From an uncultured Arachnia sp. (lineage in GTDB: Bacteria; Actinomycetota; Actinomycetes; Propionibacteriales; Propionibacteriaceae): a stretch of DNA of 64,000 bases. The translations under genes and the position numbers were made by a program. The notes below the pieces were generated by a model that was not told the origin of the DNA, ran no database searches, and saw nothing but the letters and a program-made list of their open reading frames with translations. Shown here piece after piece: positions 45,429 through 53,925 of the stretch (positions within the stretch are counted from its first letter, which is position 1; each line of letters starts with the position of its first letter). The stretch spans positions 1 through 64,000 of the forward strand of contig CANLSH010000008.1 in NCBI GenBank assembly GCA_947493705.1, given 5' to 3'.

Positions 45429-47102
45429 ATGATTACGCCTGTAGACCCCACCGCCACGCAGTCCTGGGCCAAGCTCACCTCGCTGAAGGATCAACTGCAG
45501 CCCGATCTCCGCACATGGTTCGACGAGCAACCGAATCGCGCCGCCGAACTCACCTTTGACATGGCAGAGCTACACATCGACCTGTCCAAGAACCTGGTGA
45601 ATGCCGATGTCATGGAGGCGCTGCTGCGTCTTGCTGATGAGGTGGATGTGGCTGGCCGACGAGACGCCATGTTCGCGGGTGAGCACATCAACGTCACAGA
45701 GGACAGGGCCGTTCTGCACACGGCACTGAGGCTCCCGCGCGACGCCGAGCTGCAAGTGGACGGCCAGGACGTCGTCGCCGATGTCCACGAAGTGCTGGAC
45801 AAGATGTACGCCTTCGCTGAGAAGGTCCGCTCCGGCGAATGGGTCGGTGTGACCGGCAAGCGCATCACGACGGTAGTGAACATCGGCATCGGAGGCTCGG
45901 ACCTCGGACCGGTCATGGTCTACGAGGCGCTCATGCCGTACAAGCAGCAGGGCATCGAGTGCCGCTTCGTCTCCAACATCGATCCCAGCGACTGCTGGGA
46001 GAAGACCCACGATCTGGATCCGGAGACGACGCTGTTCATCGTCGCATCCAAGACGTTCACCACACTGGAAACCCTCACCAACGCCCGGATGGCACGGACA
46101 TGGCTGTTGACACAGCTGGCAGAAGGGGGCGCAATCGACGAATCCGACGAACAGCGCAGAGCCGCCGTCGCCAAGCACTTCGTCGCTGTCTCCACAGCTC
46201 TTGACAAGGTGTCTGAATTCGGCATCGATCCCGAGAATGCCTTCGGGTTCTGGGACTGGGTGGGTGGACGCTACTCCGTTGATTCCGCGGTGGGGCTGCC
46301 GGTGGTCATCGCGATAGGCCCGGAAGGTTTCCGCGACTTCCTTGCCGGCTTCCACGCCGTCGACAACCACTTCCGCACCGAGGATCCTGACAGCAACGTG
46401 CCCTTGTTGATGGGTTTGCTGAACATCTGGTACGTCAATTTTCTGGGTGCCGAGAGTCACGCCGTCCTGCCGTATGCGCAGTATCTGCATCGCTTCGCGG
46501 CGTACCTTCAACAGCTCACCATGGAGTCCAACGGCAAGTCCGTGCGCTGGGATGGCACGCCTGTCACCTGTGACACCGGCGAGATCTTCTGGGGCGAGCC
46601 CGGCACCAACGGCCAGCACGCGTTCTACCAATTGATTCATCAGGGAACACGCCTCATCCCGGCGGATTTTATCGCCGTGGCGAATCCTGCACATCCCGTT
46701 CAGGATGGCGACGCTGACGTTCATGGCCTCTTCCTGGCCAACTTCTTCGCGCAGACTGCAGCCCTTGCCTTCGGCAAGACCGAGGAAGAGGTGCGCGCCG
46801 AGGGCACGGCTGAGGAGGTTGTATCGGCACGCGTTTTCGAGGGCAACCGACCCACAACTTCCATCATGGCGCCCGCGCTGACGCCATCGGTGGTGGGCCA
46901 ACTGATCGCTCTCTACGAACACATCACCTTCGTCCAGGGCGTCGTCTGGGGAATCGACTCGTTCGATCAGTGGGGCGTTGAACTCGGAAAGAAGCTGGCC
47001 AACGAGATTGCACCGGCGGTCTCCGGTGACACCGAGGCTCTCGTCCGCCAGGACGGCTCCACGCAGTCGCTGGTGGGATGGTACTTGAAGAACCGGAACT
47101 GA
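45429..47102 (+). CDS. pgi: Glucose-6-phosphate isomerase
   Basis: 557 aa, the normal length. '[20 protein letters not shown]' is the first family signature, '[20 protein letters not shown]' the phosphate-binding segment, and '[20 protein letters not shown]' and [12 protein letters not shown] carry active-site residues. It interconverts glucose-6- and fructose-6-phosphate. The ATG at 45429 was chosen; an upstream open frame overlaps the preceding gene. A SanA-like gene starts two bases after the stop and is probably cotranscribed. Confidence 0.97.
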   Translation: MITPVDPTATQSWAKLTSLKDQLQPDLRTWFDEQPNRAAELTFDMAELHIDLSKNLVNADVMEALLRLADEVDVAGRRDAMFAGEHINVTEDRAVLHTALRLPRDAELQVDGQDVVADVHEVLDKMYAFAEKVRSGEWVGVTGKRITTVVNIGIGGSDLGPVMVYEALMPYKQQGIECRFVSNIDPSDCWEKTHDLDPETTLFIVASKTFTTLETLTNARMARTWLLTQLAEGGAIDESDEQRRAAVAKHFVAVSTALDKVSEFGIDPENAFGFWDWVGGRYSVDSAVGLPVVIAIGPEGFRDFLAGFHAVDNHFRTEDPDSNVPLLMGLLNIWYVNFLGAESHAVLPYAQYLHRFAAYLQQLTMESNGKSVRWDGTPVTCDTGEIFWGEPGTNGQHAFYQLIHQGTRLIPADFIAVANPAHPVQDGDADVHGLFLANFFAQTAALAFGKTEEEVRAEGTAEEVVSARVFEGNRPTTSIMAPALTPSVVGQLIALYEHITFVQGVVWGIDSFDQWGVELGKKLANEIAPAVSGDTEALVRQDGSTQSLVGWYLKNRN

Positions 47103-47103
47103 C

Positions 47104-47841
47104 TTGGCGGACGTGGAAAGGAGCGGCCCGAGCGTCGGTGGGGTGATCGTCACACCCTCTTCCGAGCGACGCCCAGCGCTGCGTGTGTTGCGATGGCTGG
47201 TTCTCGGTGGGGCCGTTCTCGTGGCCGCATCGGTGCTCGGAGCCATGGTGCTGGGGTCACGGCACGTCTCCGCGGTGTCGGCGGGGCGCATCTTCGACGT
47301 CGATGGCGTACCCGCCCGTCCCATCGCCATGGTGCTCGGCGCCCAAGCCGATGCGGGTCGCCCGTCGGCCTTCCTTGCCGCTCGGCTGGACCTGGCCGTC
47401 GAGCTGTACGAGAAGGGCAGGATCAGAGCTGTCCTGGTCTCTGGGGACAACACCCCTGACAGCGATTTCGAGACCACCGTCATGCGGAGCTACCTGATCG
47501 CGCAGGGGATTCCTCGGGAGAGGGTGGTGGAGGATCCGGCGGGCTTCGACACCTACGACTCGTGCGTGCGTGCCCGTGACGTGTTCGGCGTTGAAGAGAT
47601 GATCATCCTGACGCAGCTCTACCACTTGGAGCGCGCCATCGCGATCTGTACCGACATCGGGATCGACGCCGTCGGAGTGGGAGATGTCAGTGTTCGGGAG
47701 AAGTTCCCCACGCTCTATGCGACGGGAGAGAGGCGCGAGAAGGCGGCCAACATCAAGATGGCGTGGGATCTGCTGACACGACGCACCCCACGCCAGGATC
47801 CGTTCACCCCGGCGCTCCTCGAGGCGGCCGACGAACTCTGA
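47104..47841 (+). CDS. SanA/YdcF-like DUF218 membrane protein
   Basis: 245 aa. One N-terminal membrane helix (VLRWLVLGGAVLVAASVLGA), then a DUF218 domain: 'PIAMVLGAQADAGRPSAFLA', 'AVLVSGDNTPDSDFETTVMR', GFDTYDSCVRARDVFGVEEM and 'LTQLYHLERAIAICTDIGI'. This is the SanA group, thought to act at the cell envelope. The gene starts with TTG two bases after pgi. Confidence 0.85.
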   Translation: MADVERSGPSVGGVIVTPSSERRPALRVLRWLVLGGAVLVAASVLGAMVLGSRHVSAVSAGRIFDVDGVPARPIAMVLGAQADAGRPSAFLAARLDLAVELYEKGRIRAVLVSGDNTPDSDFETTVMRSYLIAQGIPRERVVEDPAGFDTYDSCVRARDVFGVEEMIILTQLYHLERAIAICTDIGIDAVGVGDVSVREKFPTLYATGERREKAANIKMAWDLLTRRTPRQDPFTPALLEAADEL

Positions 47842-47983
47842 CGGACCAGCGTCCGCGCGAGGACTCGACACGTCGCTGCCCGTGCCTCGATGCGGGCGTG
47901 GTCACCGGAAAATACATCCATTTCCCCTACCATGGTGCCGTTCAACCTGCTCGCTGGCGCCCGCTGATCGACGTGCGGCAGGG

Positions 47984-48295
47984 CTACTTCTTCTCCATCT
48001 CGCTGGCGGCCCATCGCTGACCAGCGTCCCCGCCCCACGCATCCCACGCCACACGGCCGGGGGACGGGAAGCCGTCGGTGCCGCCTTTGAAACCCTCGGC
48101 GTCCTTGTCCACGCTGTGACGCTGAAAGTAGTTGTGCATGCGCTGCAGGACGTCATCGCTGATCTCCTCACCATCGGCAAGCTGGTGCGCGCGGGCGCGG
48201 CCGACGTCGGTGAAGTTCTTACCGGCCCTTCCCTCGTCAATCCAGCGGACGGCGCGGGCCGCGGCTTCCTGCACACCCTTGGGTGGCTTGGCCAC
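47984..48295 (-). CDS. Small conserved protein of unknown function
   Basis: 103 aa, charged and soluble. 'VQEAAARAVRWIDEGRAGKN' then FTDVGRARAHQLADGEEIS and 'HNYFQRHSVDKDAEGF' are recognisable as a conserved pattern of actinobacterial small proteins often placed beside HVA1-domain genes. No function is known to me. The HVA1 gene precedes it by three bases on the same strand. Confidence 0.75.
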   Translation of the reverse strand: MAKPPKGVQEAAARAVRWIDEGRAGKNFTDVGRARAHQLADGEEISDDVLQRMHNYFQRHSVDKDAEGFKGGTDGFPSPGRVAWDAWGGDAGQRWAASEMEKK

Positions 48296-48298
48296 GGC

Positions 48299-48505
48299 TC
48301 AGCCCTTCTTCGTCAGGGCCGACTCCTTGTGCGCTGCCTGCGCACCGGTCTTCTCGGACTCCACGATGTACGCCGGCTCATCCTCGCTCGCCGTGAACTT
48401 CTGTTTCTCGAACTGGAAGTCCTTGGTGCGCTCCTCCTTGACCACCCCGTGGGTCTCACCCTGTGGTGTGTTCCACGTCACCTTGTCACCCGGCTTCAAC
48501 GACAT
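48299..48505 (-). CDS. HVA1/DUF2945-type TUDOR-like small protein
   Basis: 68 aa. 'LKPGDKVTWNTPQGETHGVV' and 'YIVESEKTGAQAAHKESALT' are the HVA1 (DUF2945) pattern, a small SH3/TUDOR-like fold of unknown function named after a hypervirulence-associated protein. The ATG at 48505 was chosen from the family start; a longer frame upstream has no similar sequence. The two genes form a small operon. Confidence 0.82.
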   Translation of the reverse strand: MSLKPGDKVTWNTPQGETHGVVKEERTKDFQFEKQKFTASEDEPAYIVESEKTGAQAAHKESALTKKG

Positions 48506-48688
48506 GTGCGATGTGCCTCCCAGCTTGGTTTGCGGCTCGGCCCCCATGGACCGGCCTCGTGAAAACAATTGTGAACGCTGAAGGGGTCATTGACCGTCGC
48601 CCCTGAAAACGGTTCCGAACACCGTTGTTGGCACCGGAGTTGGTGCCGTTCCCGGCCAATTGCGAACCAATATCAGTGGGGTGCGAGC

Positions 48689-50033
48689 TCACCACGTGGA
48701 AACGCGTCGCCCCATCCCCAGATACGTCCAGCCCGCGGCATCCCAGAGATGCGGGTCCAACACATTGCGGCCATCAATGATCACCGGGGACTTCACCAGG
48801 GGTAGCAGCTTCGCCGGATCGAGGGCGACGTATTCCTTCCACGGTGTCAGCACCATCACCACGTCGGCGCCGGTCACGGCCTCCTGGACACTGTCAGCCA
48901 CGTGCAGATCCGGGCGACGCCGACGCAGCTCGCCTGCCGCAGCCGGGTCAACCACCACCACGCGGGCTCCGGCAGCCAGTATGCGGTCTGCGATGTCCAG
49001 CGCGGGAGAGTCCCGGAGGTCATCCGTGTCAGGCTTGAAGGTGATGCCGAGGACCGCGATGCTCTTGTCCTGCAGTGAGCCACCCACGGCCTCCTCGGCC
49101 AGTGCGACGGCGTGGTGACGTCGCCGCAGGTTGATGGCATCCACCTCCTGCAAGAACGTCAACGCCTCATCAACTCCCAGCTCGGCTGCGCGGGCCATGA
49201 AAGCGCGAATGTCCTTGGGCAGACAGCCTCCACCGAAGCCGATGCCTGCCTGGAGGAACTTGGAGCCAATGCGCTCGTCGTATCCGATGGCCTCGGCGAG
49301 CCGCGTGACGTCGCCGCCGGTGGCGTCACAGAGTTCAGCCATCGAGTTGATGAACGAAATCTTGGTGGCCAGGAACGAGTTGGCGGCCACCTTCACGAGT
49401 TCCGCCGTTGGGTAGTTGGCGACGATCACAGGGGTGTCTGCGGCCAGCTGCGGGGCGTAGCACTCATCCGATCCAGAAGAGCCCGGGCCGTCGCGCCCGC
49501 ATCACGAACCTCCGGAAGCCCTTAGACGATCCGGTCCGGGTGGAGGGTGTCCTCGACGGCATGGCCCTCACGCAGGAACTCGGGATTCCAGGCCAGCAGC
49601 AGATTGCTGTCCGCCTCGCTGATGCGCTCAACAAGTCGCTGGGCGGTTCCCACGGGAACCGTCGACTTTCCCACGACGAGTGCCGGCGTGCCCTGCCGGG
49701 AGCCGGCATGGGTGAGGATCGTCTCCAGTGCCGCGTCGACGTGGCTCATGTCGGCACGCAGCTCACCCTCCAGCTGAGGGGTGCCGACGCCGATGAAGTG
49801 CAGATCAGCGTCCCGGATCAGAGCCGGATCAGTAGTGAACCGCAGCCGCCCGTTGGCGACATTGCGATCAAGAAGTTCCGGCAGCCCGGGCTCATGGAAA
49901 GGCGCGAGCCCAGCTGACAGCGAGTCGATACGGCGCTGGTCGATGTCCAGACCCACAACATGGTGGCCGATCTCAGCCGTACATGCTGCGTGGACTGCCC
50001 GAGATAACCGCAACCGATCATTGAGATGAGCAT
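48689..50033 (-). pseudogene. ugd: UDP-glucose 6-dehydrogenase gene, broken by frameshifts and a stop
   Basis: Starts at 50033 with MLISMIGCGYLG. A one-base loss just after this (about 50000) shifts the frame to AVHAACTAEIGHHVVGLDID. The frame continues through 'HFIGVGTPQLEGEL' and 'WNPEFLREGHAVEDTLHPDR' to a TAA at 49524-49522. Then LPEVRDAGATARALLDR leads to a second frameshift near 49470 before YAPQLAADTPVIVANYPTAE and 'GIGFGGGCLPKDIRAFMARA', with the catalytic Cys and Lys. The end is complete. UDP-glucose dehydrogenase makes UDP-glucuronate for capsule or wall sugars. Two frameshifts and one stop make it non-functional unless they are sequencing errors. MITE copy 2 lies just upstream. Confidence 0.85.
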
Positions 50034-50047
50034 GTGAACCACGCTCA

Positions 50048-50208
50048 GGAACCACTGATCAATGCTGTTCTCGGCGAGGACGTGGCGGGCGGGATGAGAT
50101 GGTGTCACTGCATCTGGTGCGTGTACTGGATGTCCATATCCAGATGTAGGGGCACCAGATCGCCCGATCCGGTGCGCCACAGCCAGGACATGATTGATCA
50201 GTGGTTCC
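50048..50208 (-). repeat. MITE-like element, copy 2 (best preserved)
   Basis: 161 bp with perfect 16-bp terminal inverted repeats: GGAACCACTGATCAAT at 50048-50063 and its complement at 50193-50208. It has the same internal blocks as copies 1 and 3 and lies in the opposite direction to copy 1. It sits between the ugd start and the aldo/keto reductase gene. No target duplication is obvious. Confidence 0.85.
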
Positions 50209-50234
50209 CTAACGGCCGGTTCACCGAGGCTTGT

Positions 50235-51062
50235 TCAGGGCTCGATGGTGGCCGGATCTGGCCCGAGCCGATTGTCGGCGCTGGCCGCATCGATCGCTTC
50301 CATCTGGTCAGAGTCCAACTCGATGTCCAGCGCGGCGAAGTTGGCGACGATGCGCTCCGGATTGGTCGATTTGGGGATGACCACGAAGCCACGCTGGAGA
50401 TGCCAACGGATGATCACCTGCGCGGCAGTGGCGCCCATCGCTTCCGCGATCGTCACGATGTCCGGATGCTCCAGGTCCGCAGCGGCGCCCAGAGGACTCC
50501 AGCTCGTGATGACAATACCGAGGTCAGAACAATGATTCACCAGGTCGTCGGGCTGGAACGTGGGATGCAGTTCGATCTGGTTGACGGCCGGTGTGATGCC
50601 CGTTTCGTCGACGATGGTGTCGAGGTGGTCGGGGAGGAAGTTGGAGACGCCGATGCTTCTGCTCAGGCCTTCGGAGCGGAAGTCGATCAGCTGCTCCCAC
50701 GTCTCAACGTACAGCCCCGTGGCGGGGCAGGGCCAGTGGATGAGGTAGAGGTCCACGCGGTCCAGCCCCAGCTTTTCGAGGCTGCGAGAAATGGCCACCC
50801 GTGAGTTGTCCTTGCCGTGCGCCTTGTTCCACAGCTTCGTGGTGACGAAAATTTCCTCCCGGGAGAGACCGGATTCCGCGACGGCGCGGCCAACGCCGGT
50901 CTCGTTGCGGTAGATCGCAGCTGTGTCGACGTGGCGGTAGCCGGCTTCGAAGGCGGCGAGCGTCGCCCGATGGGCCTCGTCGTCGGTCATCTGGAAGACG
51001 CCGAGCCCTATCTGTGGGATCTGGATGCCGTCGTTCAGTTTCTTGAGCGGTGCGCTTGTCAT
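50235..51062 (-). CDS. Aldo/keto reductase (2,5-diketo-D-gluconate reductase type)
   Basis: 275 aa. 'LNDGIQIPQIGLGVFQ', 'AFEAGYRHVDTAAIYRNETG' with the catalytic Asp and Tyr, 'FVTTKLWNKAHG' with the catalytic Lys, 'DLYLIHWPCP' with His, and 'VVIPKSTNPERIVANFAALD' for NADPH binding. It reduces aldehydes or keto sugars; the natural substrate is not clear. Upstream, a 102-bp gap separates it from the divergent argS. Confidence 0.92.
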   Translation of the reverse strand: MTSAPLKKLNDGIQIPQIGLGVFQMTDDEAHRATLAAFEAGYRHVDTAAIYRNETGVGRAVAESGLSREEIFVTTKLWNKAHGKDNSRVAISRSLEKLGLDRVDLYLIHWPCPATGLYVETWEQLIDFRSEGLSRSIGVSNFLPDHLDTIVDETGITPAVNQIELHPTFQPDDLVNHCSDLGIVITSWSPLGAAADLEHPDIVTIAEAMGATAAQVIIRWHLQRGFVVIPKSTNPERIVANFAALDIELDSDQMEAIDAASADNRLGPDPATIEP

Positions 51063-51164
51063 GGGTGCCTCCTACGGGTTGCGGCGTGTGGACTCTTCCC
51101 AACACCGTAGCGCCACCAGAGGGACAACGGCTGCGTTGGGCAGTCAGCGACGCTGCGTGGGACA

Positions 51165-52808
51165 ATGCCAACCATGCAATCGTTGGAAGCGCTGCTTGAT
51201 GCCCGTGTTCGCGCCGTCGCGGGTGTTGATCCGGAGATGCGCCCGGCCACCAAGCCCCAATTCGGCCACTTCCAGTCCAATGTCGCGCTCCGGCTCGCGA
51301 AGCAGGAAGGCCGTCCGCCCCGCGATGTGGCGGCGGACATCATTGCGACGCTGGACGTGTCCGATCTGTGCGAGCCGCTCGAGGTTGCCGGTCCGGGTTT
51401 CATCAACTTCCGCATCCGCTCCGAGGTGCTCGCCGCGGCCGCCAGCGCCATCCTTGAGGACCCGCACGGCGGTCTCAACCTGAGCGCGCACCCGCAGCGG
51501 GTGGTCATCGACTACTCGGCGCCCAATGTGGCCAAGCAGATGCACGTGGGACACTTGCGCTCCACAATCATCGGTGACTGTCTGAACCGCGTCCTCAGCG
51601 CGTTGGGTCACACCGTCATCGCCCAGAACCACATCGGCGACTGGGGACGCCAGTTCGGCATGCTCGTGGAGCAGATTCTTGTCGAGGACCTCGATCTCAG
51701 CACGCTGGACCTGGCCTCCGCCGAGGCCCTGTACCAGCGGGCCAACAACCACCTGAGGGCCGACGAGGATTTCGCCACGCGCTCTCGCGACCGTGTGGTC
51801 AAGCTGCAAGCCGGCGACCCCGAAACCCTGGGCATCTGGCAGCAGCTGATCGACGTCTCCCTGGCCGGTTTCAACGCCACCTATGACCGCATGAACGTGC
51901 TACTCACCAATAAGGATCTTGCAGGCGAGTCCACCTACAACGCCGACCTGCCAGCGGTGTGCGAGGACCTCGAATCCCGGGGCATCGCCGTGGTGGACGA
52001 CGGCGCGCTCGTGGCCTTCGTGCCCGGGTTCAATTCGCCCGCCATCATCCGCAACCAGCGCGGCGGTTACGGCTACGCGACGACAGACCTCGCCGCCATC
52101 CGGCACCGCGTCACTGACCTGTTGGCCGACCGCATCATCTACGTCGTTGGCGCGCCCCAGACCTTCCACTTCGAACAGGTCTTCGCCGTAGCCAGACAGG
52201 CGGGCTACCTGCCGGAGGATGTCGCCGCTCAGCACGTCGGCTTCGGACAGGTGCTCGGCGCCGACGGCAAGAAGTTCTCCACGCGCGAGGGCACGGCGGT
52301 GCCGCTGAACGTGTTGCTCGACGAGGCGGAGGCCGAGGCTGCACCCAACATCGCGCTGGCCGCCATCAAGTACGCCGACCTCTCTAGCAGCCTGCAGAAG
52401 GACTACACCTTCGATGCAGAGCGCATGGTGCAGACTTCCGGGGACACGGGTCCGTACCTGCAGTACGCGCACGCCCGGATGTGTCAGATCCTGCGCCGGG
52501 CGGAGGCCGAGGGTATCTCGTTCGGTGCCGTCGCGGTGTTGCAGGAGCCAGCTGAGCAACAGCTGGCGCTGCTCCTGAGCCGTTTCGGTGAAGTGGTGGA
52601 CGAGGTCTCGGTGTCACTGGCGCCCCACAAGTTGTGCGGATACCTCTACGACGTGGCCGGCGCGCTCGCGAGGTTCTACGAGGCCTGCCCCGTACTCAAG
52701 TCAGAGGGCGAGGTTCGTTCCTCACGGCTGGCCCTGTGCGCTGCGACGAGATCCGTCATGGCCAAGGGCCTCGACCTCCTCGGAATCGACGCCCCCGACC
52801 GCATGTGA
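51165..52808 (+). CDS. argS: Arginyl-tRNA synthetase
   Basis: 547 aa. 'YSAPNVAKQMHVGHLRSTII' holds the class I HIGH motif (here HVGH), 'VLGADGKKFSTREGTAVPLN' the KMSKS-like site, and the C-terminal anticodon-binding domain ends 'AATRSVMAKGLDLLGI'. It charges tRNA-Arg. The ATG at 51165 was chosen; 51174 is another. It belongs to the short E. coli-like form. Confidence 0.96.
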   Translation: MPTMQSLEALLDARVRAVAGVDPEMRPATKPQFGHFQSNVALRLAKQEGRPPRDVAADIIATLDVSDLCEPLEVAGPGFINFRIRSEVLAAAASAILEDPHGGLNLSAHPQRVVIDYSAPNVAKQMHVGHLRSTIIGDCLNRVLSALGHTVIAQNHIGDWGRQFGMLVEQILVEDLDLSTLDLASAEALYQRANNHLRADEDFATRSRDRVVKLQAGDPETLGIWQQLIDVSLAGFNATYDRMNVLLTNKDLAGESTYNADLPAVCEDLESRGIAVVDDGALVAFVPGFNSPAIIRNQRGGYGYATTDLAAIRHRVTDLLADRIIYVVGAPQTFHFEQVFAVARQAGYLPEDVAAQHVGFGQVLGADGKKFSTREGTAVPLNVLLDEAEAEAAPNIALAAIKYADLSSSLQKDYTFDAERMVQTSGDTGPYLQYAHARMCQILRRAEAEGISFGAVAVLQEPAEQQLALLLSRFGEVVDEVSVSLAPHKLCGYLYDVAGALARFYEACPVLKSEGEVRSSRLALCAATRSVMAKGLDLLGIDAPDRM

Positions 52809-52819
52809 CGTCGGGGGGC

Positions 52820-52894
52820 CCGTCAGGCCACCGGGGTGTTGGCTTCCGGGTTGACCACCGGGTCCAGTGGGTCCGGATTTTCGAGGGCGTCGCG
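52820..52894. repeat. 75-bp partial copy of the ppgK 3' end
   Basis: This stretch is identical except for one base to 53090-53164, the last codons and stop of ppgK. It lies 270 bp away in the same orientation. It carries no start and is a duplicated tail. Confidence 0.85.
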
Positions 52895-52904
52895 CATAAC
52901 CGGT

Positions 52905-53085
52905 GATCGAGTAGTCGTTGCGAGGCACGAGCAGCGACGTGTCGAGATTCTCTTCGACCATTCGAGGGTCTCGACACGCGCAAGGCTCTCCTCGACACGC
53001 GGGGCTCCTGCGTCGCCCAGCTACTCGGGACAGGCGTTCCTCGCCGAGCGCTGCTCGACCATGGGGTGAGAGAGTTCTGGCGTCA
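52905..53085. repeat. REP-like intergenic element
   Basis: Contains short palindromic words around GTCTCGACACGCG, CTCGACACGCGGGGCTCC and CTGCTCGACCATGGGG. A related stretch (GGTCTCGATACACGCC...GGCTCC) lies at 62848-62890. Such elements are typical of high-GC actinobacteria and sit between the two copies of the ppgK tail. Confidence 0.5.
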
Positions 53086-53092
53086 TATTCCG

Positions 53093-53899
53093 TCAGGCCA
53101 CCGGGGTGTTGGCTTGCGGGTTGACCACCGGGTCCAGTGGGTCCGGATTTTCGAGGGCGTCGCGGGACGCCAACGCTGCCCCGACGATTCCTGCCCTGTT
53201 GCGCATCGTGGCGGGAACGATCGGTGTGCGCAGATCCAAGTGATGCAGGAACTCGTCCGAATCCTTGGAGACGCCCCCGCCCACGACAAACAGGTCCGGG
53301 GAGAACAGCATCTCCACATGGCTGTAGTAGCGCTGCAGGCGAATGGCCCAGTCCTTGTAGGACAGGCCCTCGTTGTCCTTGACCGACGACGCCGCGCGCT
53401 TCTCGGCGTCGTACCCGTCGAGCTCCAGGTGGCCGAGCTCGGCGTTGGGGATCAGCACACCTCGATAGATCATGGCGGAACCGATGCCGGTCCCCAGTGT
53501 GGTCAGGATCACAAGGCCGGGATGGCCCTTTGCTGCCCCGAAATGCACCTCGGCGAGCCCGGCGGCATCGGCGTCGTTGACCAGGGTGACGTCGCGCCCC
53601 AACTCATCCTGGAAGAACTTCTTCGCCTCCATGCCCGCCCATGATTTGTGGAGGTTGGCGATGAAGGGGATCACCCCGTGTTTGACGGGGGCAGGGATGG
53701 TGAGACCAACTGGGGCGTCGCCAAGTTCGCCGGCGAAGTGATCAATGATCTGGGCGATGACCTTCGCCACGTTCTTCGGGGTGGATTTCTTCGGTGTGGG
53801 AATCCGAAACCGATCGCTTGTGAACTCGCCGGTCTCCAGCTCTACCGGAGCGCCCTTGATACCGGAGCCGCCGACGTCGATGCCCAGAATGATGCTCAT
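53093..53899 (-). CDS. ppgK: Polyphosphate glucokinase
   Basis: 268-aa ROK kinase: 'ILGIDVGGSGIKGAPVELET' is the phosphate-binding start, 'GLTIPAPVKHGVIPFIANLH' the substrate loop, 'LTTLGTGIGSAMIYRGVLIP' and 'NAELGHLELDGYDAEKRAAS' the typical PPGK signatures with the catalytic Asp in NDADAAGLAE. It phosphorylates glucose using polyphosphate (or ATP). The 3' end is repeated as a fragment 270 bp away. The PH-domain operon lies upstream on the same strand, 26 bases away. Confidence 0.95.
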   Translation of the reverse strand: MSIILGIDVGGSGIKGAPVELETGEFTSDRFRIPTPKKSTPKNVAKVIAQIIDHFAGELGDAPVGLTIPAPVKHGVIPFIANLHKSWAGMEAKKFFQDELGRDVTLVNDADAAGLAEVHFGAAKGHPGLVILTTLGTGIGSAMIYRGVLIPNAELGHLELDGYDAEKRAASSVKDNEGLSYKDWAIRLQRYYSHVEMLFSPDLFVVGGGVSKDSDEFLHHLDLRTPIVPATMRNRAGIVGAALASRDALENPDPLDPVVNPQANTPVA

Positions 53900-53925
53900 G
53901 ACCGCTCAGCGTAGCGGTTTGGGGC

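Noticed and set aside
45570..47483. 637-codon open frame antisense to pgi
   Set aside because: Long antisense frames are expected in high-GC DNA. The plus strand encodes a complete isomerase with all signatures.
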